Below are positions 1 to 8,180 of a stretch of 64,000 bases of DNA, piece after piece (within the stretch, counting starts at the first letter, position 1; the number at the start of each line of letters is the position of its first letter). The notes under the pieces are model-generated. The model made no database searches, was not told the DNA's origin, and saw only the letters and a program-made list of their open reading frames with translations. The DNA comes from Vulcanimicrobiota bacterium (GTDB taxonomy: Bacteria > Vulcanimicrobiota > Vulcanimicrobiia > Vulcanimicrobiales > Vulcanimicrobiaceae). Location of the stretch: the NCBI GenBank assembly GCA_003140215.1, contig PLJL01000004.1:1085762-1149761 (forward strand). Reading direction: 5' to 3'. The translations under genes and the position numbers were made by a program.

Positions 1-234
1 CCCCCAGTCGGGCGCGAACGTTCCTGTCGAGAACACCGTGGCCAGGAGACCGAGCACGGAGACGATCACGGTAAAGGTGCACGAAAGCCCGTCGATCGAT
101 CCGGCGAGCGTGAGCGGCAGCGCGGCCGCGGTCGCGGCGAGCACGACGCGCACAAGCCGCCGCGTCTCGCGATCCCGAAACGCGATCGTTAGAATCGCCG
201 ACAAGAGCGGCGCGGCAATCACCCACGCCATCAT
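1..234 (-). CDS. hyfF: Hydrogenase-4 component F-like membrane subunit (N-terminal 78 codons)
   Basis: The gene starts at ATG 234 and runs off the left edge, so only 78 codons are present. The ATG overlaps the stop of the upstream hyfE-like gene in an ATGA arrangement. The visible part is a hydrophobic N-terminus (begins MMAWVIAAPLLS) with three likely membrane segments, as expected for the NuoL/NuoN-like antiporter subunit that follows hyfE in Hyf-type operons. The family role is proton pumping coupled to a group-4 [NiFe]-hydrogenase. The name rests mainly on gene order (B-C-E-F) because the conserved core lies outside the window. Confidence 0.6.
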   Translation of the reverse strand, partial: MMAWVIAAPLLSAILTIAFRDRETRRLVRVVLAATAAALPLTLAGSIDGLSCTFTVIVSVLGLLATVFSTGTFAPDWG

Positions 235-836
235 CCGCGCAGTCTCCGCAGCGACTCGACATCAAGCAGAGGATCGTGTACAACGATGGCGCGCACGATG
301 GCAAGGCCGATAACCGTGGCTATGAGCGCGTCGAAGGCCGTGCCGAGTTCGATCGGTTCGGGCAGACCCGGAGCCAACATCGATCCGGCAAAGCCGATCC
401 CGATGCCAAGCACGAGCAATCCGACCATGTGCGCAAGCAGATTCCTGTGGACGATCAGCATCCCGACTCCGCACAAGACGACGAAGGCGATCAGGTCGGC
501 CATGGGGACCGTTGCCACAGCCGGCAGACGCGTCACCATCTTGGCCAGCAGCGCGAACGCGATCACCAGCAGAAGACGGCCGGGAAGAGGCATCGAAGGC
601 CGCAGATCCGCGGCGGCCGGATTCGCGCGTACGAACAGCACGATCCCGAGGGGCGCAAGAACGACTTTGAGCAGCGTCGCAACGGCGAACAGCGCAAAGG
701 TTACAGGCGCAGCGAGGGCGGCGGTTGCATCCAGCGCGCCTACCATCACGGCAAGGACGACATAGGCGATCAAGACCTGGAAGGTGCGCCCGTTCACGAG
801 CAAGACCGCACCGGTGACGAGGACGACGAGGTCCAT
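231..836 (-). CDS. hyfE: Hydrogenase-4 component E-like membrane protein
   Basis: A 201-residue protein that is almost entirely transmembrane (six or seven hydrophobic segments), matching the size of HyfE, whose C-terminal half resembles NuoK. A conserved-looking stretch reads LLKVVLAPLGIVLFV, followed by short charged loops. The start is ATG 836, two bases after the stop of hyfC; a longer reading frame upstream would overlap all of the hyfC 3' end and is not credible. The end overlaps the start of hyfF. It should be an integral part of the membrane arm of a group-4 hydrogenase. Confidence 0.78.
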   Translation of the reverse strand: MDLVVLVTGAVLLVNGRTFQVLIAYVVLAVMVGALDATAALAAPVTFALFAVATLLKVVLAPLGIVLFVRANPAAADLRPSMPLPGRLLLVIAFALLAKMVTRLPAVATVPMADLIAFVVLCGVGMLIVHRNLLAHMVGLLVLGIGIGFAGSMLAPGLPEPIELGTAFDALIATVIGLAIVRAIVVHDPLLDVESLRRLRG

Positions 837-838
837 TG

Positions 839-1717
839 TCACGCGAGCCCTCCCAACACGCGCAAACCGATGCTTGCCGCAGCCAAGATCAACGCCGTGG
901 CGAGCAGTTGCGGCACCTCGAAGAGCCGCAACTTCGCGAACAGCGTTTCGACGACGGTGACCGCGCCGATGAGGCCGAGGATCCACGGCAAGTGCCGCCA
1001 GCCGTCCGCACCACCCGGAAGCAGCATCGCCGCCAGCACGAGGAAGCAAAGCTGACGGATGTAGCCGGCGTACTGAAGCATCGCCAGTTGCCATCCCGAG
1101 TATTCCAGAACCAGCCCCTCATGAATCATCGTGAGCTCGTAGTGCGTCTCTTGGTTGTCGATGGGAACGCGTGCGGTCTCAGCAAGAAGCACCAAGAAGA
1201 ACGCCGCGAACGCAAGCGTTCCAGCGAGTCCAAACGGCACGTCCAGCAAGAACGAAAGGTGCGTCCCGTGACCTAAAACGGCTCCGCCTAGGAGCGCGAG
1301 CAGCAGTGCAGGCTCGACGAGACTGCCGAACGTCATCTCGCGGCTGGCTGCCATCCCGGCGAAGGAGCTTCGGCTATCGAGCGCAGCGAGCGCAAGCACA
1401 AACCGTCCCAGAGCCAAGAGGAAGGCTAACGCGATGACGTCGACGATGCTGCCGACGGCGTTCGGCGTGACGATCGGCAGCAGCGAAGCGAAGGTAACGG
1501 CGACGCCGAGCGCGATCCCAGGAGCGATCAACGGTATCGGTGAGACACCGTGCGGGAGCAGCGCCTCTTTATTCAAGAGTTTCGCCAAATCGCGATACGG
1601 TTGCAGCGCAGATGGTCCCGGACGGCCTTGCAAGTTCGCGCGCAGCCGCTTCATCACGCCCTGCACCAAAGGGGCGAGCGCGACGATCGACAGGACCTGG
1701 ACGAGCAGCAGCATCAT
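839..1717 (-). CDS. hyfC: Hydrogenase-4 component C / NuoH-like membrane subunit
   Basis: A 292-residue NuoH/HycD/HyfC-family protein with about eight transmembrane helices. Family signatures are visible: GRPGPSALQPYRDLAKLL near residue 32, a charged loop ETARVPIDNQETHYELTM near residue 180 and the following IHEG motif. In this family these loops line the junction between the membrane arm and the hydrogenase/quinone-module small subunit. Start ATG 1717 overlaps the hyfB stop (ATGATG). Gene order and overlaps show a co-transcribed hyfB-C-E-F operon. The conserved acidic residues expected of a functional subunit are present. Confidence 0.9.
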   Translation of the reverse strand: MMLLLVQVLSIVALAPLVQGVMKRLRANLQGRPGPSALQPYRDLAKLLNKEALLPHGVSPIPLIAPGIALGVAVTFASLLPIVTPNAVGSIVDVIALAFLLALGRFVLALAALDSRSSFAGMAASREMTFGSLVEPALLLALLGGAVLGHGTHLSFLLDVPFGLAGTLAFAAFFLVLLAETARVPIDNQETHYELTMIHEGLVLEYSGWQLAMLQYAGYIRQLCFLVLAAMLLPGGADGWRHLPWILGLIGAVTVVETLFAKLRLFEVPQLLATALILAAASIGLRVLGGLA

Positions 1718-3385
1718 CGAGCTAGCGCAACCGTGACGATCAGCGCGGCAACGGCGTAGGCGAGGTAGATCCGCAGACTCCCGCTCTGCACCAGGCGTGA
1801 CCGGCGCGCGAACCGCAGGACCAGCGCCGCAAAGCGTCGGGCTACTTCATCGACGACATAGCGGCTTTCGGTCCGATACAAGATTCGCTCCGGGAACCAT
1901 CGTGACGATCCCATCTCGTAACGCCGCTGACGCTGGGGAAGCAGCACAAAGGCGAACACCGTGAGCAGCGGCTTGGAGAACGCGGTGGCCGTATATTGCG
2001 CCGCCGCAGTGACCGGCGATCCGCAGGTCCAGGTTGGCACGCTGCGCACGCCACGCCGGGCCGCCATGACGACGCACAGGAGAGCACCGGCAAGCGGTAG
2101 CAGCGCCAACGTCGCCGGCAACATGGGAAGTGTCGGCGGAGTCAGCGCAACCAGGCCGAGCGTTTCTCCCACGACGCCGGCCAGCGGAACGACCGCAAGC
2201 GTAGGGACGACGCCGAGCACGATGCAGAGCCCGGCGAGAAGCCCGACTCCTACCGTCGACGAATCGAGCCGCTCGCGAAGCTGGGGGCGCGCACCTATAC
2301 GTCGCGACCCGCCGAGGAAGACGACCCCGAAGACTTTGACGAAACAGGCGGCCGCGAGCCCTCCGGTCAGCGCGAGGCCCGCGATCGCTGCAACGAGCAC
2401 GAACGTCGCCGTCAGGCCGCCGCCGAACGCGCCGCCGACGAGACTCTGAAAGGTCAGCCACTCGGAAGCGAATCCGTTGAACGGCGGCAGGCCGGTGATT
2501 GCGGCGCAGCCGATGAGAAAGAACGGCGCGGTCCAAACGAGCTCGCCCCAGAGACCACCAAGACGCTCCAGATCGACTGTGCCCTCCACCTCGTTGACGG
2601 TCCCGGCACCCAAGAACAGCAGCGCCTTGAACAAGCCGTGGTTGATCGTGTGGAACAGCGCCGCGACAAGCGCCAATCCCGCGAGAGCGGAGCTTCCGGC
2701 AGATCGTGCGAAAAGAGCGACGCCGATACCGATCACGATGATGCCGACATTCTCTACCGAGTGGTATGCGAGCAGCCGTTTAAGGTCGTGATCGACGAGG
2801 GCGTACAGGACGCCGCCGACGGCGCTGATAGTGCCGATCGCGACCAGCGCAATGCCCCACCAAGACGGCCCCGGGGCGGCGAGCTCCAGCGTGACCACGA
2901 GTAACCCGAACAGGGCGACCTTGAGCATGGCGCCCGAGAGCATGGCGGAGGCGCTCGCCGGCGCGACCGGATGGGCACGCGGCAACCAGAAGTGCAGCGG
3001 CATCAACCCCGCTTTGGAGCCGAAGCCGAGCAACGCGAAGACGAAGACCGTGTCGCGCAGTCCCGGCGAAAGCCGCGCGGCGTTTGCGGAAATTGCAGCA
3101 AATGACGTATCCCCGGCCGGCCGTGAAAAAGGCGATCAGCAATGGGTCGCGTGGCCCGCCCCGGCGCGTGCTCCACAGGGCTACCGCCATCGCAAGAATC
3201 GCCAGAAGCGCACAGAACGGCGCGCTCAACGACGTTACGGCGAACGTCAGAGCCAGTGCCGGAACGTTCCCTTGGATCGTCTCAGCCGGCATCTCGGCGC
3301 CGTGCGCTCGAAAGCCGATCACGGCTACGGCGGCCGCGAGAAGGGCGACGACAAACGTCGCAACGAGACCGACCAGGCGAAGCAC
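1714..3385 (-). pseudogene. hyfB: Hydrogenase-4 component B-like subunit, internal deletion and frame change
   Basis: Two reading frames together make one HyfB-like antiporter subunit. The N-terminal part starts at GTG 3385 (AAGG about seven bases upstream; begins VLRLVGLVATF) and reaches ...LLIAFFTAG near 3120. The rest continues in another frame from DTSFAAISANAARLSPG into the canonical LGFGSKAGLMPLHFWLPRAHP segment and ends at 1714. HyfB proteins are about 670 residues; here about 557 codons remain. Comparison with the family pattern puts the missing part at roughly 60-80 codons, covering the helices normally between the two parts, with a frame change at the junction (GC-rich repeat GGCCGGCCGG). 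Either the gene is broken or the assembly collapsed here. Everything after the junction looks intact (HSVENVGII, NHGLFKALLFLGAG). Confidence 0.75.
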
Positions 3386-3699
3386 GACTATGCCTTGAGT
3401 AGGTCTTCGAGAACCGTCGTTCCTTGCCGTGGCGTGCGAACAAAGTCGCACCCGCGTGCCTCTTGCGGGATATCCCCCCGGTATTCGCTCGAAGCTGTGC
3501 ACCATGCCGGGTCGGTGGTGGTGCCGGATGGGCCGGTTTGTGCGCGCGGCGCTTTTGTCACCGGATTGTCACGAACGATACGGACCAGGCAGCCGCCTGG
3601 CGGGCTAAATCGTCTGGACGGTAGGGCGCCACGCACGATGCCGCACGCGGTGACACGCGCTTGCACCAGAACGAACATCCGGGACGATGGTAGCCGGCG
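3386..3699. other. Intergenic region upstream of the hydrogenase operon
   Basis: About 314 bases without a credible gene. Reading frames here have no recognisable protein features. It should hold the promoter for the leftward hyf genes, and contains the TTGTCAC direct repeat described separately. No clear -10/-35 pair was found. Confidence 0.6.
3555..3572. promoter_or_regulatory. Direct repeat TTGTCAC-N4-TTGTCAC, candidate response-regulator site
   Basis: Two identical 7-bp repeats TTGTCAC are separated by CGGA, giving an 11-bp period (one helical turn). This geometry is typical of OmpR/PhoB-family response regulators, which bind 7-bp direct repeats with 4-bp spacing. It lies about 170 bp upstream of the hyfB start. 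The protein that would bind is unknown. Confidence 0.35.
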
Positions 3700-4353
3700 T
3701 TACGCGACTCGCAACACCTCGCTGATCGTCTTGCCATCCCAAATGAGGCGCCAGTCGTCGCGCTTCTCCATCGCTCGAACGACGCGTGGGATGAATATGC
3801 CGACGCATTCGCCGGCCGCGCGCCGTACGCTGGCAAAGAGCACGCCCGCGGCACCAGCGTCGTGAAGCTTTTGGCCCACGGCTTGCGCTGGCGCGAAGTC
3901 TTTGGGGTGATAGATCGACGCGTCGTGTCCGCGCACGTCGGCGACCTCTCCGTCCACGGTGAACGTCCACAGCGCGAGAACAACGGTCGCCCCACCCGGC
4001 GCCCAAGCCGCCCGCAAACGCCGCGCGTGGTGATACGACACTTCAGCGACCGCAGTCGCGGCGCTCTCTGCGCCGTAGAGAACGCCGTAGCGCCCTGACG
4101 AGAACCGGCTTTGCGAGGGGCGCAGAAACGGCATCATGACGGCTGCGGCGCTGGGGCCGCGGTATTGGGCGGCGGGCGGTAGCGCGGCGAAAGCGCCGGC
4201 AGCGTCCCGTGCGCGCGGATCGGTCACCGCAAGAACGTCGAGCAGAGACTGCAGGTCGTCGGGATCGCCATCGACCAACGCAGCGAGCGCGGCGAGTTCA
4301 GCGCCGGGCCGTCCCGACAGTCGAAGTGCCGGCGCGAAGGGGCGGGCGTTCAC
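3700..4353 (-). CDS. RES-domain toxin
   Basis: A 217-residue RES-domain protein. The family-defining Arg-Glu-Ser features are visible in the segment RFSSGRYGVLYGAES (residues ~83-97) followed by AVAEVSYHHARR, and in the later GVLFASVRR and ECVGIF blocks. RES toxins act on NAD+ or modify targets with it, and pair with an upstream Xre-type antitoxin. Start is GTG 4353, overlapping the antitoxin stop (GTGA), so the two are translationally coupled. It is longer than the second RES protein in this window and carries an extra N-terminal helix-rich region of about 65 residues. Confidence 0.85.
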   Translation of the reverse strand: MNARPFAPALRLSGRPGAELAALAALVDGDPDDLQSLLDVLAVTDPRARDAAGAFAALPPAAQYRGPSAAAVMMPFLRPSQSRFSSGRYGVLYGAESAATAVAEVSYHHARRLRAAWAPGGATVVLALWTFTVDGEVADVRGHDASIYHPKDFAPAQAVGQKLHDAGAAGVLFASVRRAAGECVGIFIPRVVRAMEKRDDWRLIWDGKTISEVLRVA

Positions 4354-4727
4354 CAGCCGACGCGCCAGCCCTCGACGTACCGACTGACGTCGACGAGATC
4401 ACCGACGTTTCCGGCGAGCATGCGATCGAGAGGCGCAGCGTCGCCGAAATCCGCGTTCGGACGGCGTACCCAGTCGTCCGCCAGCGGCGACTCCCCAAGA
4501 ATCGCGTGTAAGCCGCCGTAGATTCCGATCACGTACGAGAGGCGCTCGACCTGATCGCGCGTCAGGTCAGCAGCTGCGGCGTCGCTCTTCCAGCGGTCGA
4601 TGGACCGCTCACTGGCCGCCAGGAGCGTGGCTCGTTGCGCTCGGTCGAGGCGCCAGGAGTCGGCGATGCGGAAGAAGCCCCGGAGCGCGCCGGAGGTCCT
4701 TGAACGGACGGGGGTGGGGACAGGCAT
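4350..4727 (-). CDS. Xre/MbcA/ParS-type antitoxin
   Basis: A 125-residue partner of the RES toxin. The central region (LTRDQVERLSYVIGIYGGLHAILGE) is the helical toxin-binding segment of the MbcA/ParS family, followed by a WVRRPN motif and a C-terminus ending just before the toxin start. The N-terminal part resembles the degenerate helix-turn-helix of this family. ATG 4727 is chosen because GGGAGG sits about nine bases upstream and a promoter TATAAT lies at 4756-4761. The antitoxin presumably binds its own promoter, which contains an inverted repeat. Confidence 0.85.
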   Translation of the reverse strand: MPVPTPVRSRTSGALRGFFRIADSWRLDRAQRATLLAASERSIDRWKSDAAAADLTRDQVERLSYVIGIYGGLHAILGESPLADDWVRRPNADFGDAAPLDRMLAGNVGDLVDVSRYVEGWRVGW

Positions 4728-4745
4728 GGGTTCGACCTCCCGAGT

Positions 4746-4784
4746 CTCGTGTCTCATTATAGCGCATTTCGCGCCACGAGTCAC
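4746..4784 (-). promoter_or_regulatory. Promoter and inverted repeat of the RES/Xre module
   Basis: On the minus strand a -35 GTGACT (4779-4784) and a perfect -10 TATAAT (4756-4761) are separated by 17 bp. Perfect inverted hexamers CTCGTG / CACGAG (4746-4751 and 4775-4780) flank the -10, placed where a bound antitoxin would cover the promoter. The predicted transcript start is about 21 bases before the antitoxin ATG. Confidence 0.6.
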
Positions 4785-4893
4785 GCCATCGCCCTTGCGA
4801 ACGCGCCCTCGCTCGTCCTATCCAACGACACGAGCGTTGCGAAGACTCCTAACGCCGAGCCTAGCTCCAGCTGCAAACTCTCAGCCCTCGAGA

Positions 4894-5607
4894 TCAGCTG
4901 GGCTGGCGCGAGCATTCGCCGCGACGGCGTGTAGCTGGTGGCGCGGCTTCTTCGATCAATGCCCGCACATATCGATCGTCTGTAGCCTCGAGCTCGGCCG
5001 TTGCGCTGATCGTCGTTACACGGCCATCGCGAAGGACCACGGATTCCCGGCAAAGCGCTACGGCGTCGGCGAGTACCGACGTCGCGAGGACGACGGCGCA
5101 CTTCGTTCGCTCGACGTAGGATCGAACGAGCGAGCGCAGCGCCGGGCGTGCATCGGCGTCCACATTGGTGAAAGGCTCGTCAAGGAAGAGCGCCCCAGGC
5201 TCGACGACCAAGGCTCGGGCGATGGCCAGGCGTTGACGCTGCCCGGTTGAGAGCGTCCGCGCGTCGGCTTCTCCCACATCGTGCAACCCCACATCGCCTA
5301 GCGCAGCGCGAGCACGCCGACGGGCGTCTCCCGCGCTGCCGCCGGCCACCGCAACGTAGACCGTCGCAACGTTCCACAGGACGCTGCCCCGCAGCACCGC
5401 GGGACGCGCGAAGACCGACGCCGAGCGGGCGGGCCGGTCGACCGAACCGGTTGCGGGGATCAACCCGTGCAGCGCGAGCAGGAGCGTCGTCTTGCCGGCA
5501 CCATTGGGGCCCAGCAGCGTCGTCCCACCCGAGCGCGCTTCAAACGTCGGAACGTCGAGCACGAACGTTCCGCGCCGTGCGACCAGCCCGCGGGCGGTCA
5601 CGCCCAT
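4894..5607 (-). CDS. tupC: Tungstate/molybdate ABC transporter ATP-binding protein
   Basis: A 237-residue ABC ATPase with Walker A GPNGAGKTT (residues ~32-40), signature LSTGQRQRLAIARAL and Walker B ALFLDEPF. It is the last gene of a tupA-tupB-tupC operon, overlapping tupB by ten bases, so it should energise tungstate (or molybdate) import. The region where the switch (H-loop) histidine is normally found reads VVLATSVLADAVAL and shows no histidine, which is unusual. There is no C-terminal TOBE domain, as usual for TupC. Confidence 0.85.
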   Translation of the reverse strand: MGVTARGLVARRGTFVLDVPTFEARSGGTTLLGPNGAGKTTLLLALHGLIPATGSVDRPARSASVFARPAVLRGSVLWNVATVYVAVAGGSAGDARRRARAALGDVGLHDVGEADARTLSTGQRQRLAIARALVVEPGALFLDEPFTNVDADARPALRSLVRSYVERTKCAVVLATSVLADAVALCRESVVLRDGRVTTISATAELEATDDRYVRALIEEAAPPATRRRGECSRQPS

Positions 5608-6227
5608 CGTCGCTGCAACGTCATCGCGACACCGGCGGCGACGGCCATGATCCCGAGCAGCATGGCGACATACGAGAATGCTGCTCCGAACTCGGCCCTA
5701 CCAACGGCGAGCATCGTGGCCGTCGTGAGGACACGGGTTTGTCCTTCGATATTGCCGCCCGTCATCTGCGCTGCACCGACCTCCGCAATAGCTCGCCCGA
5801 ACCCGGCCAGGAGCGCCGCCGCAAGACCGGGGGCTACCTCGCGTGCGAGCAACGCGAACCGGCGTGGACGGGGAATCTCCAGCCCGGCGAGCTGCATCGG
5901 CAAGGTCGTATCCGACGCGCGCAACGCGATGACGGCAAGCGTACCGATGAGCGGAACGACGATGATGGTCTGCGCGAGTGCCATCGCGGCCGGTGTGTAG
6001 AGCACGTCCCACGACCCCAGCGGGCCGCTGCGCCAGAACGTGAATGCCACAGCGAGCCCGACAGCGACCGGCGGTAGCCCGAGCCCCGCCGTGAAGGCCA
6101 CCAACAGCACGGTACGCAGACGCGACCGTCCGTGAACGATCCACAGTGCGCCGGGGATCGCGAAGACTGCGGCGACGAGCGTCGCCGCCGCGGAGACTGT
6201 GATCGAGAGCGCCGCGATGCCCGTCAC
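5598..6227 (-). CDS. tupB: Tungstate ABC transporter permease
   Basis: A 209-residue inner-membrane permease with five or six hydrophobic segments and the coupling-helix motif EVAPGLAAALLAGFGRAIAEVGAAQMTG cut into the usual EAA-G arrangement (Ala-rich, Gly, then a helix). The GRAIAEVGA motif is typical of TupB/WtpB/ModB permeases. Start GTG 6227 lies one base after the tupA stop. It forms the channel between the binding protein encoded upstream and the ATPase encoded downstream. Confidence 0.87.
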   Translation of the reverse strand: MTGIAALSITVSAAATLVAAVFAIPGALWIVHGRSRLRTVLLVAFTAGLGLPPVAVGLAVAFTFWRSGPLGSWDVLYTPAAMALAQTIIVVPLIGTLAVIALRASDTTLPMQLAGLEIPRPRRFALLAREVAPGLAAALLAGFGRAIAEVGAAQMTGGNIEGQTRVLTTATMLAVGRAEFGAAFSYVAMLLGIMAVAAGVAMTLQRRWA

Positions 6228-6228
6228 G

Positions 6229-7050
6229 CTAGGGTCCTCTGCCGGCGTCCGGCGTGAACAGCGGTCGCCCGAAGCGCTCGCGACCGTAGGTCGCGATGAT
6301 ACCTTGGCCGGCCGGAGACGTCACGAACGCGGCGAAGGCTGCGCCACCGGTCGTATTGGAGATGCGTCCCGCGATCGGCTTGACGACGATGACGTGATAG
6401 GGATTCCGGAGATCCTTCGCGTCCTCGACGATCGGAACGATGGATAGCCCCGCTCGCTGCGACAGGTACGTCCCGTCGTCGGTCAGCGTGTACGCGGCCC
6501 GCTGCGAAGCGACGTGCAGCGTGTCGCCCATGCCGCTGCCCGTTTTGACGTACCATGTGCCGGACGGCGTCACCGATGCCGCTTTCCACAGTGCAAGTTC
6601 CTTGGTGTTCGTTCCCGAGTCGTCACCGCGCGAGACGAACGCTGCTTGCGCACGGGCGATCGCCGCGAATGCCTCCTGCGCCGTTGCAATGCCCTTCACG
6701 TGGGCCGGATCGCCCGCCGGTCCGACGACGATGAACGCGTTGTGCATGACGAGCGCGCGGGCCACTCCGCGGTCCTTCGCCATGTAGGCTTCCTCGGCGG
6801 CAGGCGCGTGCACCAGCAGCACGTCGGCATCACCGCGTTCTCCCATCGCGAGCGCCGCACCGGTGCCGACGGCGATGGTCTTGACCACGTAGCCCGACGC
6901 CTTTTCAAACGCCGGCACCAGGACGTCGAGCAAGCCCGTGTCTTGGGTGCTCGTCGTGGTCGCCAAAACGACGGCCGGGCCGGCCCGCGCCGGCGGCGCG
7001 ACGAGGGAGACGCCCAGGATCAGGATCGACGCGCAGAGCCTTCGGAGCAT
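6229..7050 (-). CDS. tupA: Tungstate-binding periplasmic protein
   Basis: A 273-residue extracytoplasmic binding protein. A signal peptide of about 23 residues ends in PPARA-GP. The TupA anion-binding signatures are clear: TTTSTQDTGLLDVL near the mature N-terminus, SRGDDSGTN in the middle and WYVKTGSGMGDTL after it. TupA binds tungstate with high affinity and passes it to TupB. ATG 7050 is the only sensible start given the signal peptide. A regulatory region lies upstream but no convincing promoter was identified. Confidence 0.92.
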   Translation of the reverse strand: MLRRLCASILILGVSLVAPPARAGPAVVLATTTSTQDTGLLDVLVPAFEKASGYVVKTIAVGTGAALAMGERGDADVLLVHAPAAEEAYMAKDRGVARALVMHNAFIVVGPAGDPAHVKGIATAQEAFAAIARAQAAFVSRGDDSGTNTKELALWKAASVTPSGTWYVKTGSGMGDTLHVASQRAAYTLTDDGTYLSQRAGLSIVPIVEDAKDLRNPYHVIVVKPIAGRISNTTGGAAFAAFVTSPAGQGIIATYGRERFGRPLFTPDAGRGP

Positions 7051-7124
7051 CGCGGCGAATTGCGACCGAGCGCTGCGAACTCCCCCGCTTCCGCGACGTT
7101 CCGCACGTCGTCGTCAATCTTTTT

Positions 7125-7313
7125 TTACGCGGGTTCGACTGCGGCGCGATCTGACGGTGCGCGTCCCGGAGGCTGCAACCCGGCCAAAATGACTGTTACG
7201 AGCCGGCGGACTGCGGCCTTGGACGGCAGAGTGCTGGCTGCCCTGACCGCGTGGAGGCAGTAGCTCGCGAGCTCGTCAGGCGTGATGTCGTTCCGGAGGT
7301 CGCCGGCCTGTGG
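7125..7313 (-). pseudogene. Remnant of a TetR-family regulator (C-terminal end only)
   Basis: About 62 codons matching the C-terminal effector part of a TetR-type regulator: DITPDELASYCLHAVRAA then LPSKAAVRRLVTVILAGL, followed by a short Pro/Arg tail and a stop at 7125. The frame remains open upstream to about 7514 but the residues there are not like a TetR DNA-binding domain, and the neighbouring enzyme gene ends at 7435. The DNA-binding domain is therefore missing. The remainder of 7051-7434 holds no gene I can support; a T7 run at about 7120-7126 is noted. Confidence 0.5.
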
Positions 7314-7434
7314 CTGGACCCGGTACGGGTTTCGCAAGCAATACGAGGAGCGTACTGCGTCACAACCGCAGCCGCAGTGACTCCGAGCGGTTCGTACGAC
7401 CGCGGCGTCATTCGCAGCGGTGATAGGTATCCGG

Positions 7435-8178
7435 CTACTCGCGCAGCGCCTCGGGCGGACCGCCGCGGTTCCAGCGGATCGTCTCGGCGAAATCCGGCGG
7501 CTTGGGTGGGACAAATGCGGAGATGCCGCGGACGAACGTCTCGCGGTCGCTCGCCAGCAACGCCTCGTTGTGGCGTCGCTCGAAGCCGATGGTCGATGAC
7601 GGTTTGCCGCTCATCGCGCGGCCGCACGGGCTCCCCGAGATATGCGCGGGGTAGACCTCGACGTAGTCGGGCAGGACCAGCAGCTTGTCGTGGAGCGAAG
7701 CGAAGAGTGCGGCGGCAGCCTGCTCCCCGCCGAGATCGGGCCGTCCGACGTCCCCGACGAACAGCGTGTCGCCCGTGAACACCATCCACGGTTCTTGGGC
7801 GCGGCTCCGGTCGGTGACGAGGTACGAGACGCTTTCAGGTGTGTGTCCGGGCGTGTGCATTGCGCGGACGACGACATTCCCGAGCGACACCTCGGCGTCG
7901 TCGTCGAGTGGCGTGAACGCGTATCCGATCTCCGCGCTGCGATGGTAGTAGATCGGCGCACCGGTAGCCTCGGCGAGCGCACGCTCCCCGGATCGATGAT
8001 CGGCGTGGACGTGCGTGCTCAGGATGGCTTCGATCCGCATCCCGCGATCACGAGCGATTTCGATGTATTGAGCGACCTCGAACTGAGGATCGACGACCGC
8101 AGCGCGGCCTTGACCGCCTCAACCGAAGATGTACGACGCGCAGCCGGTTTCGGATCGAAGGAGCTGTCGGAAGATCAT
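7435..8178 (-). CDS. Metallo-beta-lactamase-fold hydrolase with in-frame UGA at codon 20
   Basis: An MBL-fold protein of the persulfide-dioxygenase/ETHE1-like branch: THVHADHRSGE (metal ligands), HTPGHTPESV, FTGDTLFVGDVGRPDL and YPAHISGSPCG. Homology-style features begin at ATG 8178 (AAGG about ten bases upstream): the first 19 codons (ending TGCASYIFG) and the residues after the UGA (GGQGRAAVVDPQFEVAQYIEIARDRG) are both in the same frame and typical for the family. UGA at 8121-8119 stands where relatives I recall carry Cys. Either the gene is truncated by a nonsense mutation, translation restarts at ATG 8040, or UGA is read as selenocysteine. It ends a transcription unit with an ArsR-rhodanese regulator, suggesting a sulfane-sulfur role. 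Confidence 0.7.
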
Positions 8179-8180
8179 GA

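Noticed and set aside
276..1276. Long plus-strand reading frames opposite the hydrogenase genes
   Set aside because: Arg/Asp/His-rich sequence from antisense reading of GC-rich genes; no domains, no ribosome-binding site; the minus-strand proteins are clear.
3388..3678. 96-codon minus-strand frame upstream of hyfB
   Set aside because: No hydrophobic or domain pattern, odd composition, and it would overlap the hyfB start.
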